DNA of 22,525 bases from Tepidimicrobium sp. (GTDB taxonomy: Bacteria > Bacillota > Clostridia > Tissierellales > Tepidimicrobiaceae), in NCBI GenBank assembly GCA_012839395.1, contig DUNJ01000127.1:1-22525 (forward strand), given 5' to 3'. The notes under the pieces are model-generated. The model did not search any database, was not told where the DNA came from, and was given only the letters and a program-made list of their open reading frames with translations. Shown in pieces: positions 8,123 to 16,105 of this stretch. Positions within the stretch are counted from its first letter, which is position 1. Each line of letters starts with the position of its first letter. The translations under genes were made by a program, and so were the position numbers.

Positions 8123-8591
8123 AGTATTGGGAAGTACTACTTTAAAATTAGACGTAAACGGAGAACATAGGGAAGTTTGGGTCAAACCTTCTGACACATT
8201 ATTATATACCCTAAGAAATGAGTTAGGGCTTACAGGTGCAAAGCCTGGCTGTGAAAATGGGGACTGTGGAGCTTGCACTGTCCTAATAGACGGTAGGCCT
8301 ATAAAATCATGTCTTATATTGACAGTAGAAGCTATTGGAAAGCAGATTCTTACTGTTGAAGGCTTGAGGGATGCCCCTATTCAAAAGGCTTTTGTAGAAA
8401 ACTATGGATTTCAATGCGGATATTGTACATCCGGTTTTTTAATGGTGTGTCACTCCCTAGCACAGTTGCATCCAGATGCAGACGATCATATGATAGAGGA
8501 GTGGCTTCAGTCCAATATATGTAGGTGTACTGGATACAGGGAAATTGAAAACGCCATAAAATCTACTCTGAATGGAAATATCCAAACCTAG
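8115..8591 (+). CDS. [2Fe-2S] subunit of the molybdenum hydroxylase
   Basis: A 158-residue small subunit with two 2Fe-2S domains. The plant-ferredoxin-like domain has C46, C51, C54 and C66 (CENGDCGAC...C). The helical domain has C101, C104, C136 and C138 (CGYC...CRC), with the usual TSGFLM and TGY surroundings. It carries electrons from the molybdenum centre to the FAD subunit. The length is typical. The start overlaps the end of the FAD gene by 8 bp, with GGAAGG at 8101-8106 as the ribosome binding site. It is the last gene of the operon: its stop codon sits inside the terminator hairpin. No molybdenum cofactor maturation gene follows. Confidence 0.95.
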   Translation: MVEVLGSTTLKLDVNGEHREVWVKPSDTLLYTLRNELGLTGAKPGCENGDCGACTVLIDGRPIKSCLILTVEAIGKQILTVEGLRDAPIQKAFVENYGFQCGYCTSGFLMVCHSLAQLHPDADDHMIEEWLQSNICRCTGYREIENAIKSTLNGNIQT

Positions 8592-8609
8592 GGGAAAACC
8601 CCTAGGTTT
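8584..8609 (+). terminator. Terminator of the molybdenum hydroxylase operon
   Basis: A perfect 11-bp stem AAACCTAGGGG / CCCCTAGGTTT with an AAAA loop, followed by only a short T-rich stretch (TTTATTA). The stop codon TAG (8589-8591) lies inside the left arm. Confidence 0.8.
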
Positions 8610-8684
8610 ATTACGTTAATATGAAGGTACTTTTTTAAAAATATGGGTATATATGATGATATACATAAGGAAGGGTGATTTTAT

Positions 8685-9488
8685 ATGTTGATGAACAATT
8701 TTTTAAGGAATCGAAAGTCTATTAGGGATTTTAAAAATAGGAAAATAGGCAAGAATGTATTGGATCAGATTAGAGAATGTTGTGATCAAATGGAAGACGA
8801 AGGATATAGGTTTAATCTATTTGAGGATGGAGAGAAGATATTTAAATCCTTGGAGGGCATCGGTGGATATGCTGGGGTTATGATAAAAAGTCCCCATTAC
8901 GTAGGAATAAATATAGATGATTCTAAGGAAGAAAACATCATATATGGTGCATATAGTATGGAATATTTGATAACTGAGTTAACGAAATTGGGATTAGGTA
9001 GTTGTTGGATCAGCCTTACAGATATAGATAGCGATTTAAGGAAAGAGCTTTTTTCTACGGGGGAAGGAAATGTAAACTATCTTTTAGCTATCGGATATCC
9101 GGCTGCTAAAAATCCATTTGTGACGGAAGCGGGAAGCTGCAGATTTGGCATTGAAGATATAGTATATAATGGAGAAATTGGTAAGCCCATCGACATGGAT
9201 CAATTGGAACAGAGGGGTCTAGATGATCTGTTTTACTATATAAGGTTTGCACCTTCATTTCACAATAGACAACCTTGGAGATTTGTATTAGAAGATGACA
9301 AGGTGGTCTTACTATTGGCTTATTCTAGGGAAGAGGGGCTCTCCCTTGCGGATGCTGGAATAATAATGTATTATTTTGAAAATTTGGCTATGACTATAGG
9401 AATTACAGGCAAATGGACCTTGATAGATAGAGCTGATTATGAAGACGGAGGGATATCATATAAGTATATTGGAGAACTTAAAATATAG
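8685..9488 (+). CDS. Nitroreductase-fold protein with two tandem halves (TM1586-type)
   Basis: A 267-residue protein with nitroreductase features in both halves. The N-terminus reads LRNRKSIRDFKNRKIG, like the RRSIR FMN-contact region of nitroreductases, and the middle carries the LTKLGLGSCWI segment. The second half begins near residue 182 and contains APSFHNRQPWRF (189-200), the usual AP-x-A-x-N-x-QPW motif. This pseudo-dimeric layout fits the putative TM1586-type nitroreductase family, in which one chain makes the pocket that normally needs two. Redox substrate unknown; FMN binding is expected but not proven. ATG 8685 is preferred, 10 bases after AAGGAAGG (8667-8674); ATG 8691 is an alternative. 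It has its own terminator at 9514-9541 and lies 93 bp after the hydroxylase operon, from which a terminator separates it. Confidence 0.75.
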   Translation: MLMNNFLRNRKSIRDFKNRKIGKNVLDQIRECCDQMEDEGYRFNLFEDGEKIFKSLEGIGGYAGVMIKSPHYVGINIDDSKEENIIYGAYSMEYLITELTKLGLGSCWISLTDIDSDLRKELFSTGEGNVNYLLAIGYPAAKNPFVTEAGSCRFGIEDIVYNGEIGKPIDMDQLEQRGLDDLFYYIRFAPSFHNRQPWRFVLEDDKVVLLLAYSREEGLSLADAGIIMYYFENLAMTIGITGKWTLIDRADYEDGGISYKYIGELKI

Positions 9489-9513
9489 ATTGGTGGATAA
9501 ATAAAATAGCGTG

Positions 9514-9541
9514 AATACCCCTAGCTTTGGGGTATTTTTTT
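9514..9541 (+). terminator. Terminator of the double nitroreductase gene
   Basis: An 8-bp stem AATACCCC / GGGGTATT with a 7-nt loop, followed directly by a run of seven T (9535-9541). Confidence 0.9.
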
Positions 9542-9552
9542 ATCGACTTTTG

Positions 9553-9581
9553 TTGACAATATCACCGTAAATGGATATAAT
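9553..9581 (+). promoter_or_regulatory. Consensus sigma-A promoter of the P-type ATPase gene
   Basis: TTGACA (9553-9558), a 17-bp spacer, TATAAT (9576-9581). Both boxes match consensus exactly, so the gene should be strongly transcribed unless repressed. Confidence 0.92.
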
Positions 9582-9584
9582 AAC

Positions 9585-9604
9585 ATATGAATACTTGATC
9601 ATAT
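9585..9604. promoter_or_regulatory. ArsR/CzrA/CadC-type metal-sensor operator
   Basis: ATATGA (9585-9590) and TCATAT (9599-9604) form an inverted repeat over 20 bp starting 3 bp after the -10 box, covering the expected transcription start. Size, spacing and the TGA...TCA arms fit operators of ArsR/SmtB-family zinc/cadmium sensors such as CzrA and CadC. The sensor gene is not in the window. Confidence 0.65.
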
Positions 9605-9631
9605 ATTATATTTGGTAAAGGGGGTTTAGAA

Positions 9632-11713
9632 ATGCATGAAATAATATTGGAATTGAAGGGCTTAGATTGTGCGGGATGTGCAGCTAAGATTGAAAAGCTT
9701 ACTGGTGATATAGATGGGGTGGACGGAGTAAATTTGGATTTTGTATCCAGTATATTGAAGGTCAAATTGATAGATGAGAGCATGTCTGAAATTGTTGTTG
9801 GGCAAATAAGGGATATAGTTGGGAAACTGGAACCCGACGTGGTTATTAGCCAAAGGGATGAGGGGGTTCATGATCACGGGGGTATAGGGAAAAGGGATAT
9901 AGTAAGAATTCTAGTTGGGGCAGCTCTATTTATAATACCATTGTTGTTTAAGTTAGAAGGAGCGCCAAGATTTATCATATATGCGATAGCATATCTAGTA
10001 GTCGGTATGGATATCTTAATAAGAGCAGCTAGAAACATTATAGCGGGACAACCATTTGATGAATACTTTTTAATGTCCATTGCCACCATAGGAGCATTTA
10101 TAATAAGGGAATATCCTGAAGGGGTTGCTGTAATGCTATTTTATCAAGTAGGAGAGTTATTCCAAGGTATGGCGGTTAACCATTCCAGAAGATCTATCTC
10201 ATCCCTATTAGATATTAGGCCCGATTATGCTAATCTAGATAGAGGCGGAAAAGTTAATATAGTGGATCCACAGGATGTGCATATAGGGGATCATATAATA
10301 GTAAAGCCAGGCGAGAAAGTGCCACTGGATGGAATTATAGTGGAGGGAAACACTTCCTTTGATACTTCAAATATTACGGGTGAATCCCTACCAAGAACAG
10401 CGATGGCTGGGGATAGAGTGTTGAGTGGATTTATCAATAATGAGGGGCTTATAAGGGTTCAGGTAGAGAAGGAGTTCGGAGAATCCACTGTTTCCAAGAT
10501 ATTGGATTTAGTAGAGAATGCCTCTAGCAAAAAGGCTCCAACTGAAAACTTTATAACCAAATTTGCTAGGTACTATACTCCGGTGGTCGTATTTACAGCA
10601 TTGGCTATTGGACTTATACCGCCACTATTCTTTGGTCAGGATATAAGGGATTGGGCATATAGAGCATTTGTATTCCTTGTAATATCTTGTCCTTGCGCAT
10701 TGGTCATATCCATCCCATTGGGTTTTTTTGGTGGAATTGGAGGTGCCTCTAAAAAAGGTATATTGATCAAGGGTGGAAACTATCTAGAAGGACTAAACGA
10801 TGTGGATACAATAGTGTTAGATAAGACTGGAACCATAACCAAGGGGATATTTAAGGTAACCAGCATAGATAGCTATGGTAAATTATCCGAAGAAGAGGTA
10901 TTAGAACTGGCGGCCCACGGCGAAGTCTATTCCAACCATCCTATAGCAATATCCATAATGGAGGCCTACGGGAAGGATATAGATAAGAGTAGAATCGAAG
11001 ATTATGTGGAAGTACCTGGTAAGGGCATAAAGGTGAATATAGATGGACAAATGGTTCTTTTAGGAAATAAACAATTGCTTAAGGATTATGGAATAGAAGT
11101 TAAAGAAACGAAAACGATAGGAACTGTAATCCACATAGGCATGAGTGGAGATCATGTGGGTACTATAACTGTATCCGATGAGTTGAAGGAAGGTGTAGCA
11201 GATAGCATAAGGGATATAAAATCATTAGGAATTCATAGGACTGTAATGCTATCGGGGGACAATAGCGATATAGCTAGGAAAGTAGGAGAATTAGTGGATA
11301 TAGATGTAGTTTATGGAGACCTATTACCTCAGGACAAGGTAGAGATATTTGAAAGGATTATGAAGGAGGGCAAGGGTAAAGTTGCTTTTGTAGGAGATGG
11401 TGTCAACGATGCACCGGTATTGGCTAGGGCAGATATTGGAATAGCTATGGGAGGATTAGGTTCCGATGCGGCCATAGAAGCTTCAGATATAGTGATAATG
11501 ACGGATGAAATTGGAAAGATTGTTACAGGATTAAAAATTGCCAAGAACACTAAGAGGATAGTCACCCAGAATATACTATTTGCATTAGGTGTAAAGCTTA
11601 TGGTATTAGCATTGGGGGCTTTTGGCGTCGCCACAATGTGGGAGGCTGTATTTGCAGATGTTGGCGTCTCCATAATAGCAATATTAAACTCCATTAGGGC
11701 TTTAAAGGTATGA
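9632..11713 (+). CDS. cadA: Zinc/cadmium-exporting P1B-type ATPase
   Basis: A 693-residue heavy-metal ATPase that drives metal out of the cell with ATP. In order: one N-terminal metal-binding (HMA) domain with DCAGC (C13, C16); a short His linker (VHDHGG, about 79-84); membrane helices; actuator loop with TGES (249-252); the CPC motif in the transport helix (C353, C355); phosphorylation site DKTGT (D397); SNHP (H436-P437); and GDGVNDAP. The last two helices carry a Lys (GVKLMV) and an Asp (ADVGVS), the pair typical of Zn/Cd/Pb exporters and not of copper pumps. The ribosome binding site AAAGGGGG is 7 bases before ATG. It is a single-gene unit with its own promoter, an ArsR-type operator and a terminator at 11718-11746, so induction by Zn or Cd is likely (inference). 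Confidence 0.95.
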   Translation: MHEIILELKGLDCAGCAAKIEKLTGDIDGVDGVNLDFVSSILKVKLIDESMSEIVVGQIRDIVGKLEPDVVISQRDEGVHDHGGIGKRDIVRILVGAALFIIPLLFKLEGAPRFIIYAIAYLVVGMDILIRAARNIIAGQPFDEYFLMSIATIGAFIIREYPEGVAVMLFYQVGELFQGMAVNHSRRSISSLLDIRPDYANLDRGGKVNIVDPQDVHIGDHIIVKPGEKVPLDGIIVEGNTSFDTSNITGESLPRTAMAGDRVLSGFINNEGLIRVQVEKEFGESTVSKILDLVENASSKKAPTENFITKFARYYTPVVVFTALAIGLIPPLFFGQDIRDWAYRAFVFLVISCPCALVISIPLGFFGGIGGASKKGILIKGGNYLEGLNDVDTIVLDKTGTITKGIFKVTSIDSYGKLSEEEVLELAAHGEVYSNHPIAISIMEAYGKDIDKSRIEDYVEVPGKGIKVNIDGQMVLLGNKQLLKDYGIEVKETKTIGTVIHIGMSGDHVGTITVSDELKEGVADSIRDIKSLGIHRTVMLSGDNSDIARKVGELVDIDVVYGDLLPQDKVEIFERIMKEGKGKVAFVGDGVNDAPVLARADIGIAMGGLGSDAAIEASDIVIMTDEIGKIVTGLKIAKNTKRIVTQNILFALGVKLMVLALGAFGVATMWEAVFADVGVSIIAILNSIRALKV

Positions 11714-11717
11714 TATA

Positions 11718-11746
11718 ATAAGGATGGCAAATGCCATCCTTATTTA
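11718..11746 (+). terminator. Terminator of the P-type ATPase gene
   Basis: An 11-bp stem ATAAGGATGGC / GCCATCCTTAT with an AAAT loop, 4 bp after the stop codon. The trailing T run is short (TTTA). Confidence 0.7.
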
Positions 11747-11811
11747 GATTGAGAATATAATAATGGTATATGATACACTATATAGAGAGCATTTTTTAGA
11801 GGTGTAAATAG

Positions 11812-12756
11812 ATGAATAGACATTTACAGGATAGCGATAGAAGAAGGAATTATATTATATTAGCGGAGAACTCCTATCTAGATGGCGATAGGAAAAGGGC
11901 AATTGAATTTTATAGCAAGGCTTTAGAATTTAAAGGTTCGAAAGATGAGGATATAAGGATTCTATATAATATGGCCATCATATATGATGAATTGGATATT
12001 CCCAATGAGGCATTCAATACCTATAGAAAAATAGTTCAACTAGATGACAGGCAGGCGGGGGCTTTCTATGGGATGGCTACCATGTATGAAAGATGTGGAG
12101 ATGATGAAAAAGCATTGGAATACTATTTTAAAGCCGTGGAGATAGATCCTGGATATGATAGGGCCTATTTCTATATAGCAAATATATATGATGAAATGGG
12201 AAATAAGGAAAAAGCTATTAACTATTATGAAAAGGTTATAAGAATCAAACCAGATGATTATATCGCTTATAATAATTTAGGCTCTATATATGAGGAGATG
12301 GGGGATTATAACAAGGCTTATATTATGATAAGTAAGAGCATAGAGTTGGAGCCGTATTATTATAAGGCATTATTCAATATGGGGGTTATATATAAGCGGT
12401 TGGGAAATAATGAAAAGGCTATAGAATATTACGATAGATCTCTGGAAAATGAAAAATATTCCTATGCCTATCTAAACAAATCAGCCATATATATCGAGGA
12501 AGGTAGGCTAAAAGAATGCATAGAGGTACTGACGGAGGGGATAAAATATAATCCATATGCGGAATATCTATATTATAATAGAGCTTGTTGTTATTCAAGA
12601 TTGAATATGGTTACTTTAGCTATAAAGGATTTAAGAAAATCCATATTGTTACACCCTAAAATTGTGGATATGGCTGTTGGCGATGAAGATTTTAATAATA
12701 TTAAAGAAGACGAAAGATTTATTGCTTTGATTAGTAAAAATAGGGTATTTGATTAA
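11812..12756 (+). CDS. Tetratricopeptide-repeat (TPR) protein
   Basis: A 314-residue protein made almost entirely of about eight TPR units of roughly 34 residues, from about residue 13 to 288. Typical units read KALEYYFKAVEIDPGYDRAY and KAINYYEKVIRIKPDDYIAY, with Trp/Leu/Tyr, Gly/Ala and Pro at the usual places. The C-terminus (GDEDFNNIKEDERFIAL) is the common TPR-protein ending in which a short D-x-DF-x-x-I/L-x-x-D-x-RF motif closes the array. No signal peptide or membrane segment is visible, so it is probably a cytoplasmic scaffold for protein binding. The ribosome binding site is AGAGGTG. It stands between the P-type ATPase and map with terminators on the far sides, so it may share a transcript with map. 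Partner unknown. Confidence 0.9.
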   Translation: MNRHLQDSDRRRNYIILAENSYLDGDRKRAIEFYSKALEFKGSKDEDIRILYNMAIIYDELDIPNEAFNTYRKIVQLDDRQAGAFYGMATMYERCGDDEKALEYYFKAVEIDPGYDRAYFYIANIYDEMGNKEKAINYYEKVIRIKPDDYIAYNNLGSIYEEMGDYNKAYIMISKSIELEPYYYKALFNMGVIYKRLGNNEKAIEYYDRSLENEKYSYAYLNKSAIYIEEGRLKECIEVLTEGIKYNPYAEYLYYNRACCYSRLNMVTLAIKDLRKSILLHPKIVDMAVGDEDFNNIKEDERFIALISKNRVFD

Positions 12757-12812
12757 GCTACACATATTTGATATATATAATATAGCATGACTAAAGAGAG
12801 GGCGAATATATT

Positions 12813-13571
12813 ATGATAATAATCAAGACGAAACAGGAAATAGAGAAGATGAGGGAAGCTGGTAAGCTTTTAGCAAGTGTACATAGGAAAATTGCTGATA
12901 TGATCAGACCTGGGATTACCACTTATGAAATAGACCAGTTTGTGGAAGAATATTTAGAGAAACATGGAGCCACAGCAGAACAAAAGGGATATATGGGATA
13001 TAAGTATGCAACATGTGCCTCCATAAACGATGAGATTTGCCATGGGTTTCCTAGGAAGGAGCCTTTAAAAAATGGTGATATTGTGGGGATAGATATGGTA
13101 GTAAATTTAGAAGGGTGGTTAGCGGATTCAGCTTGGACCTATGGGGTGGGAGATATTTCTCAAGAAGCCCAAAAGCTATTGGATGTAACTAAGAAAGCAT
13201 TGTATCTAGGAATAGAACAGGCTATTGTAGGGAATAGGATAGGAGATATATCCCATGCCATTCAATCCTATGTGGAATCGAAGGGTTTTTCCGTTGTTAG
13301 GGATTTTGTAGGCCATGGGATTGGAAAAAATATTCACGAGGATCCCCAAGTTCCACATTTTGGGCGGCCAGGTAGAGGGCCTAGGCTTATGGATGGTATG
13401 GTATTGACTATAGAGCCCATGATTAATGTAGGAGGCCATGGCTGTACTATAGATGATAATGGATGGACTGCTAGGACCATTGACGGTAAATTATCCGCCC
13501 AATATGAACATACCCTTGCGATAACTAAAGATGGACCGATGATATTGACAGATCAAGACTCTCTAGAATAG
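12813..13571 (+). CDS. map: Type I methionine aminopeptidase
   Basis: A 252-residue enzyme that removes the initiator methionine from new proteins in the cytoplasm. All five metal ligands are in place: D94, D105, H168, E201 and E232, along with the substrate-contacting H77 (ICHGFP) and the GHGIG and TIEPM motifs. The length is that of bacterial type I enzymes without an N-terminal extension. In many Firmicutes a map gene sits in the ribosomal protein/secY cluster; this copy is outside it, so the genome may have two. GAGAGG precedes the ATG. The stop codon is inside the terminator hairpin at 13558-13582. Confidence 0.97.
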   Translation: MIIIKTKQEIEKMREAGKLLASVHRKIADMIRPGITTYEIDQFVEEYLEKHGATAEQKGYMGYKYATCASINDEICHGFPRKEPLKNGDIVGIDMVVNLEGWLADSAWTYGVGDISQEAQKLLDVTKKALYLGIEQAIVGNRIGDISHAIQSYVESKGFSVVRDFVGHGIGKNIHEDPQVPHFGRPGRGPRLMDGMVLTIEPMINVGGHGCTIDDNGWTARTIDGKLSAQYEHTLAITKDGPMILTDQDSLE

Positions 13572-13582
13572 AGAGTTTTTTT
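13558..13582 (+). terminator. Terminator of map
   Basis: An 8-bp stem ACTCTCTA / TAGAGAGT with a 3-nt GAA loop, followed by seven T. It begins inside the last codons of map, and the TAG stop codon (13569-13571) opens the right arm. Confidence 0.9.
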
Positions 13583-13615
13583 ACCTGATACAATAGTAGC
13601 TGAGGAGTGTTAAAG

Positions 13616-14263
13616 ATGAAAAATGGTAGGAATTATACCAAGAAAGAGGAAATATTTAATGGGATTACTCATGGGCTGGGGGTGTTATTTGGTATAGTAG
13701 CCTTGATAACCTTGTTGATTCATTCCGTTAGAAAGGAGGATATCCTATCTATAATAGCATTTAGTATATATGGTGTCTGTTTGATTATAATGTATCTATC
13801 TTCCACCCTATATCATAGTATTACCAATAGAAGGGCTAAAAGGATATTAAGGGTATTTGATCACTCCTCCATATACCTATTTATAGCGGGAAGCTATACT
13901 CCTGTGGCCCTTTTAACATTGAGGGGTGGATTAAGGATAGGAGTTATGATTGTAGTTTGGTCTATTGCCATTATTGGGGTAGTATTCAAGATAATAACCG
14001 TAGGAGATTTTGACAGATATAAGGCTTTATCTTTAACCATGTATATAGGCATGGGATGGTTGGCATTATTCACCATAAGGCCTATTATTAAAATGACTTC
14101 TATCGGATTTTTATTTTGGATATTGGCCGGGGGACTGGCCTATAGCATAGGAACCATATTTTATAGTATTCGGAAGATACCGTATAATCACGCTATTTGG
14201 CATATATTTGTATTGGGCGGAACTGTATTCCATTTTATAGGCATCCTCTTATACCTAGTATAG
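13616..14263 (+). CDS. Hemolysin III / PAQR-family membrane protein
   Basis: A 215-residue integral membrane protein with about seven helices. The family signatures are present in order: EEIFNGITHGLG near the N-terminus, SSTLYHSI, FDHSSIYLFIAGSYTPVALL, and HAIWHIFVLGGTVFHF at the C-terminus. The His residues of the second and last motifs are the likely metal site shared with adiponectin-receptor-type proteins. The family includes B. cereus hemolysin III and YplQ-like proteins; in most bacteria a hemolytic role is unproven, and a lipid-related hydrolase role is suspected. I choose ATG 13616 because GAGGAG at 13602-13607 is 8 bases before it; a GTG at 13607 overlaps that site and is not a likely start. 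No terminator is seen after it. Confidence 0.9.
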   Translation: MKNGRNYTKKEEIFNGITHGLGVLFGIVALITLLIHSVRKEDILSIIAFSIYGVCLIIMYLSSTLYHSITNRRAKRILRVFDHSSIYLFIAGSYTPVALLTLRGGLRIGVMIVVWSIAIIGVVFKIITVGDFDRYKALSLTMYIGMGWLALFTIRPIIKMTSIGFLFWILAGGLAYSIGTIFYSIRKIPYNHAIWHIFVLGGTVFHFIGILLYLV

Positions 14264-14320
14264 GAATACCATGAAGGTAGTTGATATAAGAGGGTGTGGA
14301 TTTATGTAGGCGGTGATCCA

Positions 14321-15481
14321 ATGCATTGGAACGATGAAATATATGCATATTTAAAAGCAAACCATAGTCAAATCTACACAGAATGGGATAATCAATTTGA
14401 AAACCTAAGCATACTAGATGATGACCTTAAGGATAATGAGATATTTTTAACTGGGGAGAATCATGGAGTAGCCTCCAATGTTCAATTGAGGATGAAGTTT
14501 TTAAAATATTTTAAGAAGAAGGTAGATTTTAAATATTATCTATGGGAAATTCCCTATAGTATGGCTTATTTTTTGAATATATATTTGAAATCAGGCGATA
14601 CCGATTTGTTAAAAGCAGCTTATAGTCCCTTGAAAGGTACCGATGCATGGAATATGAATGATTTTAACCATTGGATAGATCTATATAAATTTAATAAATC
14701 TCTACCTCAGGATCGAAGGATAGAAATTATAGGGATAGATATTGAACATCAACCGAAAAATGCATTAAAATTTATGATATACACTTTGCCCAATACAGAT
14801 ATTCCAATAGAAATAGCCAAGATGATAAAATCATTGAAATGGATGGAGTATAATATTAAAAATTTATCCGATGCTCAGATAAAGAAATTTTCTAGAGTAT
14901 TGGATGAGGATTTAAAGAGGAAGAAGCATATTTATAGGGCTTATCTAGGAGATAATTATTTTGGATTTAGGCTTGTTAATAGGAATCTACTATATAGATA
15001 TGAGGTTTATCATAGCAATAACTTTGATGGCATCAGGGATGGAAAGATATATAAGAACTTTATGGAGGTAAACAAGAGGATACCCAAGGGAAAATATTAT
15101 GGGCAGTTGGGCCTATCCCATGTATTCCAGAGGCCTTTCCCCTACGTTAATTGGTTTGGTGCAGCCTTAAATGGTGAGGATTCCCCATTTAAGGGAAAGG
15201 TCCTATCTCTTGCCTATGTATATAATGATTGCAGATACCTATATCCAACGCCTAGGAAAAATTATACCAGTTCAATCAGTACCCTGGATCTAAAGCTGGA
15301 AGCATTTGAAAAATTGGCAGGAAATGATTGTACTATTTTTAAGCTAAATGGAGAAGATTCTCCTTTCAATAAGAAACTAATATGGCCTATAGTTCACAAA
15401 CTCCCCCCAGATGGAGTAACTACAGATTATATTCAATACCTTGTAGCGGTGAACAACTCTCCGGCGGCAGAGCCGTTGTAG
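14321..15481 (+). CDS. Erythromycin-esterase/ChaN (Tiki superfamily)-like protein
   Basis: A 386-residue soluble protein without signal peptide. It shows the sequence pattern of the erythromycin-esterase/ChaN-like fold: IFLTGENHGV (E46, H48) near the N-terminus, YLWEIPYSMAYFLN (E76), IIGIDIEHQP, and YYGQLGLSHVF with a late His. In EreA-type enzymes the equivalent Glu and His residues form the catalytic centre, but many relatives act on unknown substrates, so macrolide resistance should not be assumed. I choose ATG 14321 because AGGCGGTGA (14308-14316) lies just before it; a GTG at 14294 would add nine residues and has no comparable site. It sits 57 bp after the hemolysin III gene without an obvious terminator. 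Confidence 0.6.
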   Translation: MHWNDEIYAYLKANHSQIYTEWDNQFENLSILDDDLKDNEIFLTGENHGVASNVQLRMKFLKYFKKKVDFKYYLWEIPYSMAYFLNIYLKSGDTDLLKAAYSPLKGTDAWNMNDFNHWIDLYKFNKSLPQDRRIEIIGIDIEHQPKNALKFMIYTLPNTDIPIEIAKMIKSLKWMEYNIKNLSDAQIKKFSRVLDEDLKRKKHIYRAYLGDNYFGFRLVNRNLLYRYEVYHSNNFDGIRDGKIYKNFMEVNKRIPKGKYYGQLGLSHVFQRPFPYVNWFGAALNGEDSPFKGKVLSLAYVYNDCRYLYPTPRKNYTSSISTLDLKLEAFEKLAGNDCTIFKLNGEDSPFNKKLIWPIVHKLPPDGVTTDYIQYLVAVNNSPAAEPL

Positions 15482-15583
15482 GATTAGGGAAGGCGATATG
15501 ATATAATTAATCTGGACAATCTATTGTTACATCGGTTATTGGAACATACAGAACATAACAGAACTTATAAGGGGTGATATTAT

Positions 15584-16102
15584 ATGGATGTATTGGAAGC
15601 CATTATGAGCCGTAGGAGTATACGTAGTTATACTGGGGAGCCTGTTAAGGATGAGGATTTAAGGACTATATTAAAGGCGGGATTTCAGGCACCCTCGGCT
15701 CATAATTTCCAACCAAGGGAGTATGTGGTTATTAGAGATGAAGGTCTCCTAAAAAGGATTGCAGCATTCCATAAATATGCAAAGATGCTGCCTAAGGCAG
15801 GTTGTGGCATAGTGGTTTGTGGGGATAGGACCAAACAGTCGGAAATGGGATTTCTGGTGGAGGATTGCTCTGCTTCGATACAGAATATGTTATTAGCGGC
15901 CCATGGGCTAGGGTTAGGGGATGTATGGTGTGGACTCTATTCTGTTGACAAGCTAACAGGGTTCATGACGAAAGTATTGGAATTGCCAGAGCATATTATA
16001 CCTATTGGAATGGTTGTGGTTGGTGTAAAGGATGGGGACAAAGTTACGGTTGATAGGTATGATGAGAGTAAAATACATATAAATAGATGGTTGGGGGAAT
16101 AG
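15584..16102 (+). CDS. Nitroreductase-family FMN oxidoreductase
   Basis: A 172-residue, single-domain nitroreductase. SRRSIRSY (9-16) is the FMN phosphate-binding region, APSAHNFQP (36-44) the family motif, and the DCSASIQNMLLAAHGLGLGDVW segment followed by PIGMVVVG completes the fold. Members work as dimers, using NAD(P)H to reduce quinones, nitro compounds or other acceptors; the substrate is not visible. AAGGGGTGAT precedes the ATG. Only 3 bp separate it from the threonine aldolase gene, so the two are co-transcribed and probably translationally coupled. The leader contains two near-repeats (ACAGAACATA, ACAGAACTTA) just before the ribosome binding site. Confidence 0.92.
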   Translation: MDVLEAIMSRRSIRSYTGEPVKDEDLRTILKAGFQAPSAHNFQPREYVVIRDEGLLKRIAAFHKYAKMLPKAGCGIVVCGDRTKQSEMGFLVEDCSASIQNMLLAAHGLGLGDVWCGLYSVDKLTGFMTKVLELPEHIIPIGMVVVGVKDGDKVTVDRYDESKIHINRWLGE

Positions 16103-16105
16103 GTT

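Noticed and set aside
9514..9541. Second ATACCCC/GGGGTAT palindrome resembling the CsoR-like operator
   Set aside because: The spacer is 7 nt rather than 3 nt, it lies after a stop codon and is followed by seven T, so it is a terminator.
11329..11730. Open frame of 133 codons antisense to the end of the P-type ATPase gene
   Set aside because: It mirrors a conserved ATPase region and would start inside the terminator hairpin.
13607..13615. GTG start for the hemolysin III protein
   Set aside because: The GTG overlaps the GAGGAG site that correctly spaces the ATG at 13616.
15445..15481. GC-rich hairpin (CGGC/GCCG) at the end of the esterase-like gene as a terminator
   Set aside because: The stem is only 4 bp without a bulge and no T run follows.
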